A stretch of DNA of 64,000 nucleotides from Campylobacter showae (lineage in GTDB: Bacteria > Campylobacterota > Campylobacteria > Campylobacterales > Campylobacteraceae): positions 62,001 to 126,000 of the forward strand of contig NZ_UWOK01000001.1 in the NCBI RefSeq assembly GCF_900573985.1, in the 5' to 3' direction. Positions 18,166-26,811 of the stretch are shown here, in pieces. Position 1 is the first letter of the stretch; the number at the start of each line of letters is the position of its first letter. A program made the position numbers and the translations under genes. Under the pieces are notes generated by a model. It did not search any database and was not told where the DNA came from. It worked only from the letters and a program-made list of their open reading frames with translations.

Positions 18166-19521
18166 ATGTTACTTTTGAGCCCCGTTTTTTATTACGAAAA
18201 GATCCGCGAAAAATTCGCCAACTCCTACCTCGCCGAGGACACGACGCAGACCATCGTCGGCATCGACTGCGAGTACATTAGCAGCGAGCAGACCGATTTT
18301 GCAGGGCTTAAGAGCTATTTTAAAGCTCAAAAATCGGGCGCCCCTTTTGCGGGACTGTTTGGAGTGCTAGGCTACGGCGGGATAAAATGTTTTGAAAAAA
18401 TCCCCGAGTTTAATACCTCGCAGTACGATTTCCCTGACTTTTTCTACGCTAACGCCCGAGCCTACCTGCACTTTGATAAAAATAGCAAAATTTACACTTT
18501 TTACGGCGACCGCGAGCGGTATTACGATTTTCTCGTTAAATTTAGCGCAGACGATGAAGCGGCCGCCCAGGAACAGCGCGCAAAAAGACAGAGCAAATAT
18601 AAAATTTTAACCGATTTAGAAGGCGAAAAAACGCATTTTCTGAGTATCGCCGAGCGCGCCAAAGAGTACCTAAAAAGCGGCGACGTCTTTCAGGTCGTGC
18701 TAAGCGAACAGCTAAAACTAGCCTCGGATATGGACAGCCTAGACTTCTACCGAGTGCTGAGCGAGGCAAATCCAAGCCCATATATGTTTCACTTTCCGAC
18801 CCCGTACGGCGACGTCGCGGGCTCTAGCCCCGAGCTGGTCTGCGAGATCAAAGAGGGCAAGATCTACGTCGCGCCTATCGCCGGCACGCGCGGACGCGGC
18901 AAAGACGCGATCGAAGACGCCGCGCTCGAGCGCGAACTGCTAAGCGACGAAAAGGAGCTAGCCGAGCACAAAATGCTCATCGACCTCGCTCGTAACGACA
19001 TCGGCCGCGTCAGCAAGCCAAAAAGCGTCGCGGTCAAAAACGCCATGCGTATCGTGCGCTACGAGAGCGTGATGCATATCGTAAGCGACGTCTACGGCGC
19101 GAAGGCAGACGATCTAGACGCATTTGACGCGGTCGGTAGTATCTTTCCCGCAGGTACGCTCAGCGGTACGCCCAAAATCCGCGCCATGGAGATCATCGCC
19201 GAGCTTGAGCCCTATAGGCGCAACGCATACGGCGGCGGCATCGGATTTTTCCACTTTAACGGCGACGCACAAATGGCGATTTTGATTAGAAGCGCAATAT
19301 TTGCGCGCAAATTTGACGCTAGCGGGCATGACCCGCACCTTGACGGCGCAAACGAGTCAAATTTAGAGGGTGGCGAGCTCGGTGGAAATTTCGCCGAAAT
19401 TTTCGTACAGGCCGGAGCCGGCATCGTGATAGATAGCGTTCCAGAATACGAATATAAAGAGATTTGCAAAAAACGCGCCTCGGTGCTAAACGTGTTTGCG
19501 AAAAACGCAAGGGAAATTTGA
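18166..19521 (+). CDS. trpE: Anthranilate synthase component I
   Basis: Makes anthranilate from chorismate with ammonia supplied by the TrpG half of the downstream TrpGD. At 451 residues it carries the chorismate-utilising core: GDVFQVVLSEQL, PSPYMFHF, the ISPxxx-type APIAGTRGRGKD, DLARNDIGRVSKP and GTLSGTPKIRAMEII. It is first in the trp cluster but separated from trpGD by 417 bp that hold repeat copy 1. In C. jejuni, as I recall, these genes are adjacent. Confidence 0.97.
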   Translation: MLLLSPVFYYEKIREKFANSYLAEDTTQTIVGIDCEYISSEQTDFAGLKSYFKAQKSGAPFAGLFGVLGYGGIKCFEKIPEFNTSQYDFPDFFYANARAYLHFDKNSKIYTFYGDRERYYDFLVKFSADDEAAAQEQRAKRQSKYKILTDLEGEKTHFLSIAERAKEYLKSGDVFQVVLSEQLKLASDMDSLDFYRVLSEANPSPYMFHFPTPYGDVAGSSPELVCEIKEGKIYVAPIAGTRGRGKDAIEDAALERELLSDEKELAEHKMLIDLARNDIGRVSKPKSVAVKNAMRIVRYESVMHIVSDVYGAKADDLDAFDAVGSIFPAGTLSGTPKIRAMEIIAELEPYRRNAYGGGIGFFHFNGDAQMAILIRSAIFARKFDASGHDPHLDGANESNLEGGELGGNFAEIFVQAGAGIVIDSVPEYEYKEICKKRASVLNVFAKNAREI

Positions 19522-19576
19522 GAAATTGTCGTTGCAGACTAGGGTTTGCTATATAAAAACTTTTTAAATTTTGTTT

Positions 19577-19930
19577 TTCTTGGGAGGCGGAAGGGGTTTC
19601 TACTTACGAAGCGTCGCCCCTTCCGCCCCCAAACCCCCACCAACCCCACTGCACGTGAGAGGTGGCGACACTGCTTTGCTCGCGCAAAGCGTCGCAAATT
19701 TTAAATTTGAGTTTTTAGAGTGCGGGTTTCGGCGGGTAAATTTGGCTTTAAATTTGAATATAAAACGATAAGGCGAAGTATCGCGAGATGATTTTTTTCG
19801 AGTTTTCTGCTTCGTAGGCTCGCAGCTGCAAGCAGAAGAAGCAAAATTGAGCGTGCGCTAGGCATATAGCCTGCGGAGCGAAAATTTTGCAAAATCTCGG
19901 AAAAGCACTCGCGAGACAAGCCGTTTAAAA
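19577..19930. repeat. Structured intergenic repeat, copy 1 (about 350 bp)
   Basis: One of two related elements in the window. Block A (19583-19660) begins with a 50-nt stretch identical to copy 2: stem GGCGGAAGGGG / CCCCTTCCGCC with a 20-nt loop. It ends with CCCCACTGCACGTGAGA. A hairpin GCTTTG / CAAAGC extended by GCGAC / GTCGC follows. Block B (19761-19795, with AACGATAAGGCGAAGTATCG) pairs with block D (19905-19927, CTCGCGAGACAAGCCGTTT). Between them are a P1 extension (19793-19806 with 19891-19905), a hairpin TTCTGCTT / AAGCAGAA, and a stem GCAAAATT / AATTTTGC capped by AGGC-ATATA-GCCT. The right end touches the trpGD ribosome site. It fills most of the 417-bp trpE-trpGD gap. A TATATA sequence lies at 19550-19555. 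No convincing coding frame. Confidence 0.8.
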
Positions 19931-19938
19931 GGAAAAAA

Positions 19939-21552
19939 ATGATTTTATTGATAGACAACTATGACAGCTTCGTCTTCAACGTAGAGCAGTACCTACGCGA
20001 ACTAACCGACGAAGAAGTGCGCTGCGTGCGTAACGACAAGATCACGCTGGATGAAATCCGCAGGCTAAATCCGAGCAAAATCGTATTAAGCCCGGGCCCA
20101 AAACACCCACAAGATAGCGGCATTTGCCTAGAGATTTTAAAAAGCGATATCGCCGCGCCAGTGCTTGGTATCTGCCTCGGGCATCAGGCGATCGGGCTCG
20201 TTTACGATGCCAAAATCAAACGCCTAGAAAAGCCCTATCACGGCAAAACTTCGCTCATAAAAGTTAACCATAAAGAGCCGCTATTTACGGGGTTGCCGGA
20301 CGAATTTGAGGTCATGCGCTACCACTCGCTTTACGTGGACGAGCTACCGTCAAATTTAGAGGCCACAGCCGTGAGCGAGGACGGCGTAGTGATGGCGCTT
20401 AGCGTGAAAGACAGGCCGATTTTTGGTATCCAGTTTCACCCTGAGAGCTACTTCACGCAGTACGGCAAAAAAATCATCGAAAATTTCATCAACTACGAAG
20501 CCACGCCTGCGGCCGAAGTAGCCAAAGAGCCCAAAATCCGCCCGCTCAAGCCGTTTCTAATCAAACTACAAGAAAACGAGCGGCTAGACGACCGCGACTT
20601 TGAGCAAATTTGCGAAATCATCGCTAGCAAAGAGTACGAGATCACGCAGCTAGCGGCGCTTTTGGTGCTAATCAGCGAAAAAAGCCTCTATCCGCAAAGC
20701 CTAGCAGGCCTCGCCAGAAACATCCTAAAATACTCGCAGACCTACCGCGATCCTTCGCCGATGATCGACCTTTGCGGCACGGGCGGCGACGGCTTTAAGA
20801 CGATAAATATATCAACGACCGTCGCGTTTATCCTCGCAAGCCTTGGCGTCAAAGTCGCAAAGCACGGAAACAAAGCCGTTTCTAGCAAATCAGGCAGCTC
20901 GGACGTGCTGGAAATTTTAGGCGTTCAGAGCTCAAATTCACTCCTGCGACAGCGCGAGCTGCTAAACGACAAAAACTTAGCCTTTTTCCACGCTCCGTTT
21001 TTCCACCCGCTAGTGGGCGAGGTGCGCGAAGTACGTCAGCGCCTGGGTATCCGCACGGTTTTTAACGTGCTAGGCCCGCTGCTAAATCCAAATTTGGCGC
21101 TCAAAAATCAGCTTGTTGGCGTCTATCATAAGCCCGTTTTGCGCCTCTACGCCGAGACGCTGCAGCTACTAGGGCGCGAGCGAGCGCTGGTAGTTCGCGG
21201 CGAGGACGGACTAGACGAGATCAGTCTATGCGACGAGACGCGCGTCGTGGAGCTACGAGGCGGCCAGATCAGCGAGTACAGCATCACGCCCGAGCAGTTT
21301 AGCTTCAAACGGGCGTTTCACAGCGAGATCGAGGGCGGCACGCCTGAGCAAAACGCCGAAATTTTAAAGCAAATTTTAAAAGGCGAGATTAGCGGGCCGA
21401 AATTTGACGTAGTCGTTCTAAACGCGATGTTTGCGCTCTATGCCGCTGGCGTCGCTGATAGTCCCGCGCAGGCAAAAGAGGTCATCCTGGACGCGATAAA
21501 AAGCGGTAAAGTTTATCGCTATTTTGAGGACTACGTGCGAGGCGAAGCGTGA
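19939..21552 (+). CDS. trpGD: Anthranilate synthase glutaminase / anthranilate phosphoribosyltransferase fusion
   Basis: A bifunctional tryptophan enzyme of 537 residues. Residues 1-190 are the TrpG glutamine amidotransferase with LSPGPKHP, the Cys nucleophile in LGICLGHQAIG and the His/Glu in FGIQFHPES. Residues about 205-537 are TrpD, which joins anthranilate to PRPP, with IDLCGTGGDGFKTINIST, HGNKAVSSKSGSSDVLE and NVLGPLLNP. The fusion is usual in Campylobacter. The ATG follows AAAAGGAAAAAA, whose first bases are the end of the structured repeat. The stop overlaps the trpF start by 4 bp. Confidence 0.97.
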   Translation: MILLIDNYDSFVFNVEQYLRELTDEEVRCVRNDKITLDEIRRLNPSKIVLSPGPKHPQDSGICLEILKSDIAAPVLGICLGHQAIGLVYDAKIKRLEKPYHGKTSLIKVNHKEPLFTGLPDEFEVMRYHSLYVDELPSNLEATAVSEDGVVMALSVKDRPIFGIQFHPESYFTQYGKKIIENFINYEATPAAEVAKEPKIRPLKPFLIKLQENERLDDRDFEQICEIIASKEYEITQLAALLVLISEKSLYPQSLAGLARNILKYSQTYRDPSPMIDLCGTGGDGFKTINISTTVAFILASLGVKVAKHGNKAVSSKSGSSDVLEILGVQSSNSLLRQRELLNDKNLAFFHAPFFHPLVGEVREVRQRLGIRTVFNVLGPLLNPNLALKNQLVGVYHKPVLRLYAETLQLLGRERALVVRGEDGLDEISLCDETRVVELRGGQISEYSITPEQFSFKRAFHSEIEGGTPEQNAEILKQILKGEISGPKFDVVVLNAMFALYAAGVADSPAQAKEVILDAIKSGKVYRYFEDYVRGEA

Positions 21553-22148
21553 CGCTGGTTAAAATTTGCGGTATCAAAACACCTGCGGAGGCGCGCGACG
21601 TGGCGAGCCTGGACGTCGATTTTTTGGGCGCGATATTTGCCAAAAGCAAACGGCAAGTGAGTGCGCAAACGGCGCGTGAGATAACAGATATCGCACACGA
21701 GGCAGGCAAAAAATGCGTCGGCGTTTTTGCCAGGCAAAGCGACTGCGAGATAATGGAAATCTGCGAATTTGCCGCCCTTGACGCGGTGCAGATCCACGGC
21801 GAGGTTAGCTCAAATTTGTACGAAAATTTAAAGGCCGCGGGGCTAGAGGTTTGGCGCGTTCATAGCGTGCTAGACGTGCTGCCCTCCGTAGATACCTCAC
21901 TTTGCGATATGCCGCTTTTTGATTGCAAGGGCGAAAATGCCGGCGGCAACGGCATTAGCTTTGATTGGGAGATTTTGCGAGGGATTAAATTTGACTTTGG
22001 TATGGCGGGCGGTATCGGCGAACATAATGCGCGCGAAGCGATCAAATTTAACCCGCGAGTGCTCGATCTAAACTCAAAAGTCGAGGATGAAAACGGCGTG
22101 AAATCGGTTGAAAAAATAAATAAAATTTTGGAGCTGATAAAGGCGTAA
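21549..22148 (+). CDS. trpF: Phosphoribosylanthranilate isomerase
   Basis: Third step of tryptophan synthesis, a TIM-barrel enzyme of 199 residues. Catalytic Cys is in VKICGIKTPAEA, and the barrel strand VDFLGAIFAKSKRQV, the Asp-bearing LFDCKGENAGGNG and the phosphate-binding MAGGIGEHNAREA are present. The start codon GTG 21549 lies in a 4-bp overlap with trpGD, pointing to translational coupling. The operon is broken after this gene by a terminator and an inverted pseudogene. Confidence 0.95.
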   Translation: MTLVKICGIKTPAEARDVASLDVDFLGAIFAKSKRQVSAQTAREITDIAHEAGKKCVGVFARQSDCEIMEICEFAALDAVQIHGEVSSNLYENLKAAGLEVWRVHSVLDVLPSVDTSLCDMPLFDCKGENAGGNGISFDWEILRGIKFDFGMAGGIGEHNAREAIKFNPRVLDLNSKVEDENGVKSVEKINKILELIKA

Positions 22149-22174
22149 ATTTTCAAAAGTAAAAATAAGATAAT

Positions 22175-22214
22175 AAAAGGTCGGCTTTAAATCAACCACG
22201 CAAAGCCGACTTTT
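22175..22214. terminator. Bidirectional hairpin between trpF and the inverted pseudogene
   Basis: AAAAGGTCGGCTTT pairs with AAAGCCGACTTTT (one bulged G). T-rich on the plus side and A-rich before it, so it can end transcription from either side. It separates trpF from trpB transcriptionally. Confidence 0.75.
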
Positions 22215-22220
22215 ACCGCC

Positions 22221-23843
22221 TTACTCGCTTTTAAAATTAAAAATTTTCACATCACTTTTCGTCTCGTCCTTAAAATAAATCTGCACCGACACTTTTTGGA
22301 TATTTGGCGCTTCTTTGTATGTATTGTCGGCCTCCGTTTTTGTGCTATACGGCTTTGGCAGCTCGGTATCGGGAACGTCTTTGTTGATACCGTAAACGAT
22401 CTTTTCCACGCCGTCGCCGTACGAGAGGATGTGGGTGAAATAAACTATATCTTTACGGCCGGCATTTGACACCCAGTGGTTTGATGTTTGTTTGAGCATC
22501 TTTATATCACTTTCGGCTTTTGGGTCTAGTATCTCTCCGCTTGGTAGCTTTTTGTACCATTCGTACTTAAACGGCCCGTTTATATTGCCGTTTCGGTCTT
22601 TGTATTTAAACTCTATATACTCTTTTACGACTTGCGTGTCGCCCGGCAATCCAAACCAGTTTTTGGGCTTCTTTTCGCCGCTATCTTGGTAAACTATATC
22701 AAAATATCCGGTGCTGATAAACTCCCCCTGCCCGTCTATACGGTAAAAAATTTCAGTCGGTTTGTCTGAAATGTTCGCTACTATTTGATAGCCCTGATTG
22801 GTATGGATTCTTTCGACCGTTACGGGATTTTCAAAGATACTTTGACTGATTTTATCCAGCTCCGTTTTACGCTCGCGGATATATTTTATCTGGGCGTTTA
22901 GCTCGTCTTTATCGGTAAATTAGCGCGCCAATTTTCCTTCTTCGTTCAGCTTTAAAAATTTATCCGCATACTCTTTTTCTAGCTTTTTATCGGACATCGT
23001 CTGATCTCCCAAAACTACCTTTGAGTACGCGCGCGCCAGTTCGTAGTAAGCCGGCGCGAAATCTGGATTTTGCTTAACGAAATCGGTTAATTTCTCTGTT
23101 TTTTGTTTTCCGTCTTCGAGTAAAATTTTGGCGTAACTATCGATCAAAATATCATCATTTTTAAACATTTCGTTGTAAATTTCTTTTGCGCCGGCTTTGC
23201 CCTCTTGGATCTTTAAAAATGACTAAAATCTTATATGCGGATCTAGTTTGCGGTCGCTAAACGAAAAATATTTTACGTACGATTTTCTCGCATTTCCGTA
23301 ATCTCCGCCAAGCTCGTATATGCGCGCATTATGATAATAATCCTCTTGCGTTTTCGGGTTTGCGATGATGCCGCCGCCTTTGCCGATATTTTCGCTTAGT
23401 TTGTCTATTTTTGTATCAACGTTTTGTATAGCGGATTTTATATTTCCGGTATCTTCTTTTATTTCCATTACCGTCTGCTTGATCTCGCCGGTGTCTTTTT
23501 TAATCATGCCTAGTAAATTTTGAATTTTTTCAAGCGGCGGCATGATGCTTGCCAAGTAGCCGTTTTCGCTACCTTTTTCTTCCGCGCTTTGCAGTCCGTA
23601 CATGGAGCCGGTGGCGATTATGCTTAGACTCGTAAACACCATGATCGGCAAAACCCTTTGCCTTAATCTAGATAGCCCGATATAAGCCAAAAATAGGACG
23701 CAAGTGATAATTATGCTAGCATAAAATAGATATTTCGCAAAAGGAGCTATCGGCTGACAAATGTCGGAAATACCGCCGAAAACGGCAGCCAAACCTCCAG
23801 CCCAAATTTTATTTTTATTTAATGCTTCTTTTATGGCGCCCAT
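22221..23843 (-). pseudogene. TPR-containing membrane protein with two in-frame stop codons
   Basis: One continuous 541-codon frame interrupted by TAG at 23223-23225 (codon 207) and TAA at 22920-22922 (codon 308), with no frameshift. N-terminus: two or three membrane segments within residues 14-80. Next is a coiled-coil-like region repeating KKDTGEIKQTVMEIKEDTGN. TPR-like helices ([35 protein letters not shown]) follow, then a beta-rich C-terminal half (NISDKPTEIFYRIDGQGEFI). The sequence reads smoothly across both stops ([17 protein letters not shown]-stop-FTDKDEL). CAG to TAG and TAT/TAC to TAA are the simplest changes. The family was not recognised. It lies antisense inside the trp cluster between trpF and trpB, so it is an insertion relative to C. 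jejuni. Confidence 0.75.
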
Positions 23844-24055
23844 ATTCTTATCCTTTGGTTTTTATTTCGTCTTTTAAATACCTCCTGACTCGCTTACCAA
23901 ATTTGGCCAAAAGCCGCTTTTTTATATCGCCGTAACATATTTGGAATCATATCGTTTTTTACCCTAAATTCAAATTTGCGCGTGCAAAAAATACCGTAAA
24001 ATAAGCCTAATAAAAACTTAAAATGCTAAAATAAACAAAAATTTAAAGGATACCG

Positions 24056-25237
24056 ATGAACACCAAAGCATATTTCGGCAAATTCGGCGGGCAGTTCGTG
24101 CCGGAAACCGTTATGTTCGCGCTAGATGAGCTAGAGGCCGCTTACGAACGCATCGCAAAAACGGCTGAATTTAAAGCCGAACTAGACGATCTACTAAAAA
24201 ACTACGTCGGACGCCCTAGTCCGCTATATCACGCAAAACGCCTAAGCGAGCACTACGGGCATGAAATTTATCTAAAGCGCGAGGATTTAAACCACACGGG
24301 CGCGCATAAGATAAATAACGCCCTGGCTCAGGCCTTGCTCGCCAAAAAAATGGGCAAAAAGAAGGTTTTAGCAGAGACGGGTGCGGGTCAGCACGGCGTA
24401 GCGACTGCGACGGCGGCGGCATTGCTTGGTCTTGAGTGCGACGTATATATGGGCGCGACAGACGTCGAGCGTCAGCAGCTAAACGCGTTTCGCATGCAGC
24501 TTTTAGGCGCCAGAGTCGTTAGCGTAGAAGATGGGCTAAAAACGCTAAAAGAGGCCACTACCGCAGCGATCCAAGCGTGGGTAAACGAGATAGAAAGCGC
24601 ATTTTACGTCATCGGCTCGGCAGTCGGCCCGCACCCGTATCCTAGGATCGTGCGCGACTTTCAGAGCATCATCGGCCGCGAGACCAAAGAGCAGCTAAAA
24701 GAATACGGCGTACATCCGGACTACGTCATCGCCTGCGTCGGCGGCGGCAGCAACGCGATCGGTATCTTTAGTGCGTTTTTGGGCGATGCGGACGTAAATT
24801 TGATCGGAGTCGAGGCTGCAGGCCTAGGCGCTGATACTCCGTATCACGCTGCAACTCTAACGAAGGGCCGCACAGGCATCATCCACGGCATGAAAACGAT
24901 CGTTTTACAGGACGAATACGGCATGATCGAGCCCGTACATAGTATCTCGGCGGGACTCGACTATCCAGGAGTGGGCCCCGAGCACGCGCACCTGCACGAG
25001 AGCAAGCGAGCCGCCTACTACGGCGTCACCGACGACGAGTGCATAAACGCGCTATATCTAACCAGCCGCCTAGAGGGCATCATCCCGGCGATCGAGAGCT
25101 CGCACGCGCTAGCGTATCTAGAAAAGCTCTGCCCGAATTTGACAAAAAAAAGCGTCATCGTCGTAAACGTCTCGGGACGCGGCGACAAAGACATAAACAC
25201 CGTGATGAGCTACGAGAAAGGAAAAATTTATGGCTAA
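24056..25237 (+). CDS. trpB: Tryptophan synthase beta chain
   Basis: Condenses indole with serine to give tryptophan; PLP enzyme, 393 residues. The PLP lysine lies in [19 protein letters not shown], the phosphate loop is [15 protein letters not shown], and [13 protein letters not shown] opens the protein. It forms the alpha2-beta2 complex with TrpA, whose start overlaps by 8 bp. Because the pseudogene separates it from trpF, it needs its own promoter; a TAAAAT sequence near 23997 and another near 24028 are candidates. Confidence 0.98.
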   Translation: MNTKAYFGKFGGQFVPETVMFALDELEAAYERIAKTAEFKAELDDLLKNYVGRPSPLYHAKRLSEHYGHEIYLKREDLNHTGAHKINNALAQALLAKKMGKKKVLAETGAGQHGVATATAAALLGLECDVYMGATDVERQQLNAFRMQLLGARVVSVEDGLKTLKEATTAAIQAWVNEIESAFYVIGSAVGPHPYPRIVRDFQSIIGRETKEQLKEYGVHPDYVIACVGGGSNAIGIFSAFLGDADVNLIGVEAAGLGADTPYHAATLTKGRTGIIHGMKTIVLQDEYGMIEPVHSISAGLDYPGVGPEHAHLHESKRAAYYGVTDDECINALYLTSRLEGIIPAIESSHALAYLEKLCPNLTKKSVIVVNVSGRGDKDINTVMSYEKGKIYG

Positions 25238-25979
25238 GGTAAAAGACGCGTTCGCAGGCAAAAAAGCAAACATCGGCTACGTCGTGGCGGGGTATCCTAG
25301 CGTCGAAGCGACGAAAGAATTTTTACTAAATTTAGACGGCAGCTGCCTGGATCTACTAGAGCTTGGCATCCCATACTCCGATCCGCTCGCAGACGGCAAA
25401 CTCATCGCGCAAGCTAGCTTTGAAACCGCCGCAAAGGGCGTAAACACGGGCACGGTATTTGCCATGCTTGAAGAGTGCAAAGGCAAGATAAATAAACCGA
25501 TCGTTTTTCTCGTGTATTTTAACATCGTGTTTACTTACGGCGTAGAGAGGTTTATCGCCCGCTCAAAAGAGGTCGGTATCGCGGGTTTCATCATCCCCGA
25601 TCTGCCGTTTGAGGAGAGCGAGGAGGTAGCGGGACTGTGCGCTAAATTTGACCTTGACCTCATCCCGTTAATCAGCGTCACGTCGCAAAACCGAGCGGAT
25701 AAAATTTTAAAATTCGGCTCAGGCTTTATCTATGCGCTCGGCGCTATCGGCGTGAGCGGATCGCAGCGAGCTAGCGAGGAGAGGCTAAAAGCGCTCGTAG
25801 AGGGTCTAAAACAAAGAAGCGATTTGCCCGTAGCGGTGGGCTTTGGCGTGAAAAATAAAAACGACGCGGACGAGGTAAAAACCTACGCCGACGGCGCGAT
25901 AATCGGCACCGAGATAGTAAAGCTCACGGCCAAATTTGAGGGCGAAGAGCTGATAAAGCAAATCAATAAACTTTTTTAA
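25230..25979 (+). CDS. trpA: Tryptophan synthase alpha chain
   Basis: Cleaves indole-3-glycerol phosphate to indole, which is channelled to TrpB. TIM barrel of 249 residues. The catalytic Glu lies in [15 protein letters not shown] (family LEL G xPfSDP motif) and the catalytic Asp in [10 protein letters not shown]; the phosphate site is [11 protein letters not shown]. The ATG lies inside trpB. trpC (indole-glycerol phosphate synthase) is not in this window, so that step must be encoded elsewhere. Confidence 0.97.
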   Translation: MAKVKDAFAGKKANIGYVVAGYPSVEATKEFLLNLDGSCLDLLELGIPYSDPLADGKLIAQASFETAAKGVNTGTVFAMLEECKGKINKPIVFLVYFNIVFTYGVERFIARSKEVGIAGFIIPDLPFEESEEVAGLCAKFDLDLIPLISVTSQNRADKILKFGSGFIYALGAIGVSGSQRASEERLKALVEGLKQRSDLPVAVGFGVKNKNDADEVKTYADGAIIGTEIVKLTAKFEGEELIKQINKLF

Positions 25980-26007
25980 ATTTAGCCGCGTTTGCGTTAA
26001 ATTTAAG

Positions 26008-26013
26008 TATAAT
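26008..26013 (+). promoter_or_regulatory. -10 box before the CheX-like/fliN operon
   Basis: TATAAT 28 bp before the first start codon. It is preceded by an inverted TTAAATTTA pair that may end the trp transcript. Confidence 0.55.
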
Positions 26014-26041
26014 CAAAAAATTTCGTTTAAAGGACGGCGCG

Positions 26042-26458
26042 ATGATGGACGTTGCGGAGCTTGGGATCAAACATCTGTGCGAGGATACCCTAGGCTACAA
26101 AGTAGAGAGCGCAAAGAGCGCGGAAGGCGAATTTTACGGCTCGAGCTTGCCGATTTTTAAGGGCAAAGAGGAGTTTCATTTTTATCTTTATTTTAAAAAA
26201 GATACGCTAAATCGCTTTGCTAGCGTGCTCCTTGGCGTCGATAAACTGGCCGAGGACGAGCTAAGCGACATCTGCAAAGAGGTGGCAAATCTCGCAATCG
26301 GCTACGCCAAAAATCTACTCAACGAACGCGAAGCAAACGCCTATAAACTAGGCACTCCGGAGTATCTAGGCAGGACGAGCTTTCACGTCAAACTAGACGA
26401 CAAACGCGTCTATAAGATCAAAAATAGAACATTTCAAGTAGGATACAAAAAAATATGA
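26042..26458 (+). CDS. CheX-like protein upstream of fliN
   Basis: A 138-residue cytoplasmic protein resembling the CheX/CheC group that removes phosphate from CheY. The conserved helix reads LAEDELSDICKEVANLAIGY, which contains the E-x-x-N pair (EVAN) that CheX-type phosphatases use, followed by AKNLLNE. A short strand-turn GTPEYLG stands where CheX proteins have a conserved proline turn. Start could be ATG 26042 or the next ATG 26045; AAAGGACG is upstream of both. The stop overlaps fliN by 4 bp. C. jejuni has a gene in the same place (Cj0350). Activity is not shown by sequence alone. Confidence 0.6.
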   Translation: MMDVAELGIKHLCEDTLGYKVESAKSAEGEFYGSSLPIFKGKEEFHFYLYFKKDTLNRFASVLLGVDKLAEDELSDICKEVANLAIGYAKNLLNEREANAYKLGTPEYLGRTSFHVKLDDKRVYKIKNRTFQVGYKKI

Positions 26459-26811
26459 GCGAAGAACTACAAGAAGTAACCGCCGTAGAAACGGCGCCGC
26501 AAGGGATTCAGGAGATGTTGCAAGAGCGCGGCGGGCTTTTTAAAAGCTACGACGAGCTGATGGATATCGGCGTGGATTTTATCTCGGAGCTCGGCACTAC
26601 GACGATTAGCGTAAAGCAGCTCTTAAAGCTCGAAGTTGGTTCGGTTATCGACCTAGAAAAGCCTGCCGGCGAGAGCGTAGAGCTTTTTATAAACAACCGA
26701 ATTTTCGGCAAGGGCGAAGTAATGGTCTACGAAAAAAACCTCGCCATCAGGATAAATGAAATCCTAGACTCAAAGTCCGTCATCCAGTACTTTAAACGAG
26801 AGCAACTATGA
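26455..26811 (+). CDS. fliN: Flagellar motor switch protein FliN
   Basis: Part of the cytoplasmic C-ring that sets motor direction and docks export substrates. It has 118 residues with a C-terminal SpoA domain: TTTISVKQLLKLEVGSVIDL, AGESVELFINNRIFGKGEVM and NLAIRINEIL. It overlaps the CheX-like gene and the next gene by 4 bp each, so the three are translated together. Confidence 0.93.
   Translation: MSEELQEVTAVETAPQGIQEMLQERGGLFKSYDELMDIGVDFISELGTTTISVKQLLKLEVGSVIDLEKPAGESVELFINNRIFGKGEVMVYEKNLAIRINEILDSKSVIQYFKREQL

Noticed and set aside
19571..19771. A reading frame in repeat copy 1 whose GGGRGFYLRSVAPSAPKP stretch recurs in copy 2 at 32525-32600
   Set aside because: The shared peptide comes from the identical hairpin DNA. 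The frames have no ribosome site and diverge outside the hairpin, so this is a repeat, not a gene.
22221..23843. Three separate small genes
   Set aside because: All pieces lie in one frame, interrupted only by single stop codons, with sensible sequence across the gaps; the middle and last pieces lack ribosome sites.
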